Assembly (NCBI RefSeq): GCF_002797815.1
Contig: NZ_PGFJ01000001.1
Location: forward strand, 682,001-746,000
Source: Mucilaginibacter auburnensis
GTDB taxonomy: Bacteria; Bacteroidota; Bacteroidia; Sphingobacteriales; Sphingobacteriaceae
Direction of reading: 5' to 3'
Length of the DNA: 64,000 bases
Below the pieces are notes generated by a model. It was not told the DNA's origin, made no database searches, and worked only from the letters and a program-made list of their open reading frames with translations. The translations under genes and the position numbers were made by a program. Of this stretch, positions 54,395-64,000 are shown one piece after another (the stretch's first letter is position 1; the number at the start of each line of letters is the position of its first letter).

Positions 54395-54425
54395 TTTGGA
54401 AAAAGAAAAAAGATTTCTACCTTTG
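54395..54425 (+). promoter_or_regulatory. rRNA promoter P2
   Basis: TTTG at 54395-54398 and TACCTTTG at 54418-54425, again with exactly 19 bases between. The bases GATTTC also precede the -7 box in both P1 and P2. The distance between P1 and P2 is 161 bases. Confidence 0.85.
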
Positions 54426-54753
54426 CAATCCCAAAACGATGGGAGCTGAAAAGCGAAAGACGGTGAGCGAATCACCTGATCAACAAACAGAGATTTAGCC
54501 GCAGCAATTGCGGATAAAATATATCGGAACCGAGACGGGGAAGAGAAAAGTTCTTTTAAAAGATGCAATCATGTAGCGAGCAGTTAAACCATCAGGTTGA
54601 GCTGTTCAATATTGAAGAAGTTAGTAATAAGAATAGATTGAAACAGGGAAGGGTGTTGTATAAAGATATATAACAAACAGAACTAAGATTCTATTTAGAC
54701 AATTCCAAAGAATTAATAAGTAGAGTCAGGAAAAGTTCGAACTCAAAACATTT
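54426..54753 (+). other. rRNA leader region
   Basis: About 330 bases between promoter P2 and the 16S gene, probably the transcribed leader with processing sites. No open frame is credible. Confidence 0.5.
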
Positions 54754-56276
<1,523 letters not shown>

Positions 56277-56489
56277 TGGAGCAATACCCACCCTCGATCT
56301 GTTCTACTAACAGCATCAATAAAGAGCAGGAGTGCTCGATACATGATTATCTTTTAAATAATAAAACAAAAAGAAAACCCAAAAGATGAAGCCATCAGTG
56401 GCGGTAACATCTGAGAGGCAGGATTGTAAGAGATTACGATTTGCGATTACGAAAATCCGAAATCGTGAGTCCGACATCCTAAAACAAGA
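56277..56489 (+). other. 16S-tRNA-Ile spacer with word repeats
   Basis: No gene. At about 56430-56475 there are repeated words of the GATTACGATT / CGAAATCGTGAG type, in the same style as other gaps in this window. Confidence 0.4.
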
Positions 56490-56564
56490 AGTCCTGTAGC
56501 TCAGCTTGGTTAGAGCACTACACTGATAATGTAGGGGTCAGCAGTTCAAATCTGCTCGGGACTA
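56490..56564 (+). tRNA. tRNA-Ile (anticodon GAT)
   Basis: Cloverleaf of 75 bases: acceptor AGTCCTG / CGGGACT (with one U-G pair), D arm GCTC..GAGC, anticodon stem CTACA / TGTAG with loop CTGATAA (anticodon GAT), T arm AGCAG TTCAAAT CTGCT, discriminator A, no encoded CCA. Its place in the 16S-23S spacer is standard. Confidence 0.95.
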
Positions 56565-56600
56565 CGAAGGTGAGTGAAACATATCACAGATTCATTAATT

Positions 56601-56677
56601 GGGGGATTAGCTCAGCTGGCTAGAGCACCTGCCTTGCACGCAGGGGGTCAACGGTTCGAATCCGTTATTCTCCACCA
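56601..56677 (+). tRNA. tRNA-Ala (anticodon TGC)
   Basis: Acceptor GGGGGAT / ATTCTCC (with G-U pairs), D arm GCTC..GAGC, anticodon stem CCTGC / GCAGG with TTGCACG-type loop (anticodon TGC), T arm AACGG TTCGAAT CCGTT, discriminator A and an encoded CCA at 56675-56677. The tRNA-Ile next to it does not encode CCA. Confidence 0.95.
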
Positions 56678-56900
56678 AGTATAGCGAAAGTATATTATAT
56701 ATATGATTAGGTTTACGAACGTTCTTTGACATATTGGAAGAAGTAATTGAAAAACGAGAAAACAACAGTAGGGACGTTGTTAAGAAGTTAGTCAATAGTC
56801 AACAGTTATTAGCAATAATGACTAGTGACGAATGACCAATGACTTAATGACTGACTAACTAATAAAAGCATACATACCGGCGCAAAAGGCGGTATAGTAG
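56678..56900 (+). other. tRNA-Ala-23S spacer with word repeats
   Basis: At about 56787-56862 repeated words AGTCAATAGTCAAC, AATGACTAGTGACGAATGACC, and AATGACTGACTAACT occur; AGTTAGTCA and TGACTAACT are complementary ends of a possible hairpin. Confidence 0.4.
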
Positions 56901-59771
<2,871 letters not shown>

Positions 59772-60019
59772 TTCGGTTGGAATATAGGGGTGCAGAGCAA
59801 TCTGCACCCTGACAACACAACACAGATAGTAAATTAATACTGTTGTTTTCTCTACAATTCAATCACTTCTTTCAATCATTGTCTTAGATATGAGACGTGA
59901 GATATGAGATATGAGACGTTAGTCTGTATCGCACAATCTCTTCTTACATCTATAAAATATTGATTTGTTATTGAAATGAGTCTCAAATCTTATATCTCAA
60001 TACTCAGATCTGAAAACCT
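59772..60019 (+). other. 23S-5S spacer with inverted word repeats
   Basis: GATATGAGACGTGAGATATG at 59888 onwards is answered by GTCTCAAATCTTATATCTCA near 59980, giving a potential long processing hairpin. No gene. Confidence 0.45.
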
Positions 60020-60129
<110 letters not shown>

Positions 60130-60140
60130 ATTTTACTCAG

Positions 60141-60172
60141 AAAGCTCCATATCTTTAATATGGGGCTTTTCT
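60141..60172 (+). terminator. rRNA operon terminator
   Basis: Stem AAAGCTCCATAT / ATATGGGGCTTT with one G-U pair and loop CTTTA, then TTT. Confidence 0.75.
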
Positions 60173-60324
60173 GTTTTATAGCCCCTCCGTCATGTACATG
60201 AGAGACTATATCAAGATGCTATTAGAACGCCCAATCTGTAGTTTATCTAATTTCTCTCCTAATATTAACCTTCTGCACATAACTGTTTAACAAGAGCGTA
60301 ATATATTGTATTAAATAAACATTA

Positions 60325-60340
60325 CTTGATCTACATCAAG
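60325..60340. promoter_or_regulatory. FNR/CRP-type binding site upstream of the alpha/beta hydrolase
   Basis: CTTGATCTACATCAAG contains TTGAT-N4-ATCAA, the exact FNR consensus of E. coli. A CATATTTG box (one base off TAnnTTTG) lies at 60362-60369. With transcription starting about five bases on (60374), the site is centred at about -41.5, the class II activator position. Confidence 0.6.
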
Positions 60341-60410
60341 TGTGTTCGCGTGAATCTGCCTCATATTTGTATTAACAAACTAAAACAATACACACTTAAA
60401 AAACAGCACC

Positions 60411-61232
60411 ATGAGCACTATTACAACCAAAGACGGAACTGAGATTTATTACAAAGACTGGGGAAAAGGTCAGCCAATTGTATTTCACCACGGATGGCCA
60501 CTATCAGGCGATGACTGGGACAACCAAATGATGTTTTTCCTGGAAAAAGGGTACAGAGTTATAGCACATGACCGCCGCGGCCATGGCCGTTCAAGCCAAA
60601 CTCCTTACGGACATGATATGGATACCTATGCTGCCGATGTTGCAGAATTAGTAGAGGCGCTTGATCTGAAAGATGCTATACATGTTGGTCATTCAACAGG
60701 TGGCGGAGAAGTTATTAGGTATGTAGCAAAATATGGCAAGGGCCGTGTAGCAAAGGCGGTACTTGTAAGCGCAGTTGCGCCAGTAATGGTTGTGTCTGAA
60801 AATAACCCTGATGGTGTGCCGATGTCTGTTTTTGACGATATCCGATTAAATACAGCTACACGCCGTACGCAATACTTTAAAGATTTTACCTTCCCCTTTT
60901 ATGGCTACAATCGTGAAGGTGCTGAAATATCTCAAGGCGTGCAGGATAACTGGTGGCGTCAGGGCATGATGGGTTCAATTAAAGCTCATTATGATTGTGT
61001 TAAGGTATTCTCTGAAACTGATTTTACGGAAGATCTTAAAAATGCCGATGTGCCGGTATTGGTGATGCACGGTGAAGATGACCAGATTGTTCCTTACACC
61101 ATTACGGCTTTAAAATCAGCAGAGCTGTTAAAAGACGGGAAACTGATAACTTACCCAGGCTTTCCCCATGGTATGCCAACAACTCATGCGGATGTTATCA
61201 ACAAAGATCTGCTTGCGTTCTTCCAGTCTTAA
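60411..61232 (+). CDS. Alpha/beta hydrolase (non-haem chloroperoxidase/arylesterase type)
   Basis: A 273-residue cytosolic hydrolase. The catalytic triad is visible: Ser95 in VGHSTGGGE, Asp in MHGEDDQIVPY, and His in GFPHGMPTTH. An oxyanion region FHHGWPLSGDDWDNQ precedes. Closest family is the cofactor-free chloroperoxidase/esterase group (273 residues is typical), whose halogenation is side activity; the natural substrate is unknown. A possible FNR/CRP site lies upstream, suggesting control by oxygen or carbon status. Confidence 0.9.
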   Translation: MSTITTKDGTEIYYKDWGKGQPIVFHHGWPLSGDDWDNQMMFFLEKGYRVIAHDRRGHGRSSQTPYGHDMDTYAADVAELVEALDLKDAIHVGHSTGGGEVIRYVAKYGKGRVAKAVLVSAVAPVMVVSENNPDGVPMSVFDDIRLNTATRRTQYFKDFTFPFYGYNREGAEISQGVQDNWWRQGMMGSIKAHYDCVKVFSETDFTEDLKNADVPVLVMHGEDDQIVPYTITALKSAELLKDGKLITYPGFPHGMPTTHADVINKDLLAFFQS

Positions 61233-61308
61233 TTAGTAATTGGTTATTTAATATGAAGGCAGCTATTTTTCAAAACAGCTGCCTTCAATTTTAAAAGCGA
61301 TGAATAAC

Positions 61309-61659
61309 TTATTTTAAAAGCTTATTGTCGTTGTCTGGGAAAACCAATATAGGCTCGTATTTGCGAGCTAAATCCATGTCCATATGTGCGTATGACATGA
61401 TGATAACAATGTCACCAACGGCTGCTAAACGAGCTGTTGCACCGTTTAGGCAAATAGTGCCCGAACCGCGTTCGCCTTTAATTACATAAGTTTCAAAACG
61501 GGCGCCATTATTATTGTTTACAATCTGCACCTTCTCGTTGGCAATAATATTCGCCGCATCCATCAAATCCTCATCTATAGTGATGCTACCCACGTAATGC
61601 AATTCTGCTTGAGTAACACGGGCACGATGAATTTTTGATTTTAATACTTCAATAATCAT
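61309..61659 (-). CDS. panD: Aspartate 1-decarboxylase precursor
   Basis: This enzyme makes beta-alanine from aspartate for pantothenate synthesis. The 116-residue proenzyme has the self-cleavage site Gly24-Ser25 (HYVGSITID), where Ser25 becomes the pyruvoyl group. [23 protein letters not shown] and [13 protein letters not shown] are typical. It stands before panC on the same strand with a 125-base gap. The promoter box TACCTTTG is four bases before the ATG. Confidence 0.96.
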   Translation of the reverse strand: MIIEVLKSKIHRARVTQAELHYVGSITIDEDLMDAANIIANEKVQIVNNNNGARFETYVIKGERGSGTICLNGATARLAAVGDIVIIMSYAHMDMDLARKYEPILVFPDNDNKLLK

Positions 61660-61663
61660 GGGG

Positions 61664-61671
61664 CAAAGGTA
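61664..61671 (-). promoter_or_regulatory. -7 box (TACCTTTG) at the panD start
   Basis: A perfect TAnnTTTG, followed by CCCC and the ATG of panD. Transcription starting five bases downstream would begin on that A. Confidence 0.6.
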
Positions 61672-61784
61672 ATGTTATTTTGGTCTATAGTTCATAGTCA
61701 ATATTCCATAGTTTAGTAAAATATATCACACAGTACCATGACAATAGCCATTGAGACTATACGCCATGGCCTATCCACTATTTG

Positions 61785-62621
61785 CTACATAATAATAACA
61801 TTATCAATCAATCGCGTATTGCCTACTTTGACTGCAACAAGTGCAACTATATGTTTGGAACTTGAAGTAGCGCGATGTAGTGTTTCTCCATCTACTATTT
61901 CAAAGTAAGAAAGCTTCACGTCTGGAGTGGAGGTTATAGTATGTTCGGCCTCCTGCTTTAGCTGATCAATACCATCAATATTAAATTGCTGTTTTACAGC
62001 ATTCAGTGTTTGAGATAGTACCAAAGCATTTCGCCTGTCTGATGCAGAGAGGTGTATATTACGTGAGCTCATGGCTAAACCATCTGTCTCACGTTCTATA
62101 GGACACATTACCAGCTTTACCGGCATGGCCAATAGTTCTACCATTTTGCTAATCACTAAAAACTGTTGATAGTCTTTCTGCCCAAAAAAAGCAATGTCAG
62201 GCTTAACAATGTCAAAAAGCTTACTTACCACTTGAGTAACGCCCTGGTAATGGCCGGGGCGCGACGCTCCCTCAAGTAAATGCTCCAATTCTCCAATAGC
62301 TAAATGCCAATGCTCATTACCGGCATACATCTCATTAACCGGTGGTTCAAATAAAACATCGCATTTCACACTTTCAAGTTTAGCAATATCAGCTCCAATA
62401 GGGCGAGGGTACTTCTCAAGATCGCTCGGATCAGTAAATTGGGTTGGGTTAACAAAAATGCTGCAAACTACAACATCGCATTGTTGCTGCGCTATGCGTA
62501 TAAGCGAAAGGTGCCCATTGTGCAGCGCGCCCATGGTGGGTACAAAACCTATTGTTTTGCCCTGTATTTTCAGTTGCAGCAGGTGTTCTGCAAGGGCTTG
62601 CCGGGTGGTAAAATGTTTCAA
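61785..62621 (-). CDS. panC: Pantothenate synthetase (pantoate-beta-alanine ligase)
   Basis: A 278-residue ligase that joins pantoate and beta-alanine through a pantoyl-adenylate. The signatures GFVPTMGALHNGHLSLI, VSIFVNPTQF, and the FGQKDYQQF loop are present, as is the SSRN (MSSRNIHLS) loop. It is upstream of panD on the reverse strand. With panD and coaBC it covers most of the route to CoA. It is divergent from the glycogen-synthase-like gene. Confidence 0.96.
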   Translation of the reverse strand: MKHFTTRQALAEHLLQLKIQGKTIGFVPTMGALHNGHLSLIRIAQQQCDVVVCSIFVNPTQFTDPSDLEKYPRPIGADIAKLESVKCDVLFEPPVNEMYAGNEHWHLAIGELEHLLEGASRPGHYQGVTQVVSKLFDIVKPDIAFFGQKDYQQFLVISKMVELLAMPVKLVMCPIERETDGLAMSSRNIHLSASDRRNALVLSQTLNAVKQQFNIDGIDQLKQEAEHTITSTPDVKLSYFEIVDGETLHRATSSSKHIVALVAVKVGNTRLIDNVIIM

Positions 62622-62717
62622 CTGAGATCAATCATCAACAAGAGGGCGAAGTTGCATAAAACATCATTAAATACCAAACTACTTGTGTAATTGGTTGATA
62701 GTTGTTATTATAATGCT

Positions 62718-62725
62718 TATATTTG
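62718..62725 (+). promoter_or_regulatory. -7 box (TATATTTG) with TTG -33 for the GlgA-like gene
   Basis: A perfect TAnnTTTG with TTG at 62695-62697, 20 bases upstream. The message would open with the hairpin AAACCCAA / TTGGGTTT at 62727-62747. Confidence 0.65.
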
Positions 62726-62726
62726 C

Positions 62727-62747
62727 AAACCCAATTTTTTTGGGTTT
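62727..62747 (+). other. Stem-loop at the 5' end of the GlgA-like message
   Basis: An eight-base perfect dyad (AAACCCAA / TTGGGTTT) with a five-T loop begins about where transcription should start. It may protect the 5' end. No long T-run follows the second arm. Confidence 0.45.
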
Positions 62748-62778
62748 AGTTTCATAATATTTTAATTCTGAATTGGAG

Positions 62779-63603
62779 ATGGGTAAATCTAAGCTATTGT
62801 TTATAACTCATGAAATGTCGCCTTTCCTTGAACTCACCAAAATTTCTGAAATAACACGCCAGCTTCCGCAGGCTATGCAGGAGAAAGGTTACGAGATTCG
62901 TATCCTGATGCCTCGTTTCGGTAATATTAATGAGCGCAGGAACCGCCTTCATGAGGTGATCCGCTTATCGGGGATGAACATCATTATTAATGACAATGAT
63001 AATCCTTTGATCATAAAAGTGGCTTCTATTCCGGCGGCGCGTATGCAGGTTTATTTCTTAGACAACGAAGAGTATTTTCAACGCAAGCATGTGTTTGAGG
63101 ACAAAGACGGGAAGTTTTATGCTGACAACGATGAGCGAATGATATTTTTCTGTAAGGGCGCGCTAGAAACGGTGAAGAAATTGGGTTGGGCCCCGGATAT
63201 TATCCATTGTCACGGCTGGATGAGTTCATTAGTGCCGGCCTATTTAAAAACTACTTACAAAGACGATCCAACCTTTAAGCATTCAAAAATAGTCTACTCT
63301 ATTTATGAAAATGATTTTAAAGGCGAAATGAATGCCGATTTTGCACAAAAAGCAGTTATGGGCGGCATGACCGAGCAGCATACCGAAATGTATAAACCAG
63401 GTACTAACACTTCATTGTATGAAGGAGCTATTCACTACAGTGATGGCATTGTTTTAGCGGCCGAAAATATCGACGAGGATGTGTTAAATAATGTTAAAAA
63501 CAGCCAAAAATCGGTTTTGGATTTTAATTCTACCGCAGATTTCGAAAATTATTACAATTTTTACGACGAAATTACCACTGAAGAACTGGTAAACGTTGTA
63601 TAA
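62779..63603 (+). CDS. Glycogen-synthase N-terminal-like protein (truncated GT5)
   Basis: A 274-residue protein matching only the N-terminal half of GT5 glycogen synthase: LLFITHEMSPFLELTKISEI, LPQAMQEKGYEIRILMPRFG and WAPDIIHCHGWMSSLVPAYL. The KxGGL loop that binds ADP-glucose is replaced by ELTKISEITR, and the whole C-terminal GT-B domain is missing, so it is not a synthase. Homologues of this size precede the DUF4270 gene in Bacteroidota. Its role may be binding or regulation. ATG at 62779 follows an upstream TTG at 62773 in frame. Confidence 0.8.
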   Translation: MGKSKLLFITHEMSPFLELTKISEITRQLPQAMQEKGYEIRILMPRFGNINERRNRLHEVIRLSGMNIIINDNDNPLIIKVASIPAARMQVYFLDNEEYFQRKHVFEDKDGKFYADNDERMIFFCKGALETVKKLGWAPDIIHCHGWMSSLVPAYLKTTYKDDPTFKHSKIVYSIYENDFKGEMNADFAQKAVMGGMTEQHTEMYKPGTNTSLYEGAIHYSDGIVLAAENIDEDVLNNVKNSQKSVLDFNSTADFENYYNFYDEITTEELVNVV

Positions 63604-63618
63604 GCTTTGAGATCAAAT

Positions 63619-64000
63619 ATGAAATTTTTCAGATTAGACTTATTGACACTGTTAATAAGTCTTTTTATTTTAAGTAGCTGTAAAAAGCAGGGCACCGTTA
63701 ACTTGGGAGTTAATGATGGTAACCTTATTGAAGGTAGTCTGATAGATACATCTACTGTATATGTAAATACCGTTCCTGAGGAGGATGCCATTGCTTCTGG
63801 TCTGGCCAAAACTGCGCTTAGTTATTTTAAAGATCCTGTTTTTGGTATAACTGAATCAAATATAGCAATGGATCTTAATTTGCCTTCGCAAGCAGCTTAT
63901 ACTGTTCCAACAGGTACAATAGCTATTGATTCTGCCATACTTATTCTTCCGTATACCAGCGGATTTTATGGCGACTCGCTTACAACACGCTTTAAAGCCA
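63619..64000 (+). CDS. DUF4270 family lipoprotein (partial, 5' part)
   Basis: 127 residues are visible and the frame is open at the window edge. MKFFRLDLLTLLISLFILSSC has a lipobox (LSSC) followed by KKQ. NLGVNDGNLIEGSLIDTSTV and SAILILPYTSGFYGDSLTTRFKA fit DUF4270, Bacteroidota lipoproteins of unknown function. It follows the GlgA-like gene by 15 bases and probably shares its transcript. Confidence 0.85.
   Translation, partial: MKFFRLDLLTLLISLFILSSCKKQGTVNLGVNDGNLIEGSLIDTSTVYVNTVPEEDAIASGLAKTALSYFKDPVFGITESNIAMDLNLPSQAAYTVPTGTIAIDSAILILPYTSGFYGDSLTTRFKA

Overview
The window looks like chromosomal DNA of a member of the Bacteroidota, most probably the family Sphingobacteriaceae (Mucilaginibacter/Pedobacter-like). 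This rests on the 16S rRNA sequence, promoters of the TAnnTTTG type, and Bacteroidota-specific families (SusB-like GH97, DUF4835, DUF4270, DUF6515, PafA phosphatase, the Bacteroidota form of RNA polymerase omega). The genus is inference; no database search was possible.

Layout. 1-1.4 kb: 5' part of a GH95 alpha-fucosidase. 1.6-9.2 kb: housekeeping genes, with a tight run of polyprenyl synthase, TerC, truncated haemoglobin and the c-di-AMP synthase CdaA, then a fatty acid hydroxylase-type membrane enzyme. 9.2-11.9 kb: glgA-glgC for glycogen. 12.2-17.8 kb: an S41 peptidase, a frameshifted small gene, a DUF433/DUF5615 toxin-antitoxin pair, YceH and an MBL-fold hydrolase. 18-21.6 kb: a three-gene glycan module (SGNH esterase, CBM9-like protein, GH97). 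22.3-26.5 kb: an AT-rich island between a 47-bp partial copy of a tRNA-Pro gene and the intact tRNA-Pro, carrying glycosyltransferases but no integrase. 26.8-28.7 kb: small genes and decayed fragments, including a broken response regulator. 28.9-32.5 kb: a TonB receptor/PepSY pair, probably for ferric siderophores. 32.8-41.4 kb: clpC, fabI, recN and a BlaR1-like M56 peptidase with its BlaI repressor. 41.5-46.8 kb: modABC, a cation:proton antiporter, Mn catalase and a DoxX-like protein. 46.9-53.9 kb: a PafA-type phosphatase, a thiamine pyrophosphokinase-like protein, a DUF6515 protein, and bamD-rpoZ-coaBC-DUF4835. 54.2-60.2 kb: a complete rRNA operon (tandem promoters, 16S, tRNA-Ile, tRNA-Ala, 23S, 5S). 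60.4-64 kb: an alpha/beta hydrolase behind an FNR-like box, panD, panC, a truncated glycogen-synthase-like protein and the start of a DUF4270 lipoprotein.

The most interesting signals are regulatory. Two perfect-arm dyads flank a -7 box upstream of blaI, and the cognate M56 sensor has five tandem 23-residue repeats in its C-terminal half. A TTGAT-N4-ATCAA box is placed as for a class II activator. panD and bamD have promoters that predict leaderless mRNAs. A promoter/terminator pair encloses a possible small RNA. No CRISPR array, transposase or integrase was seen.
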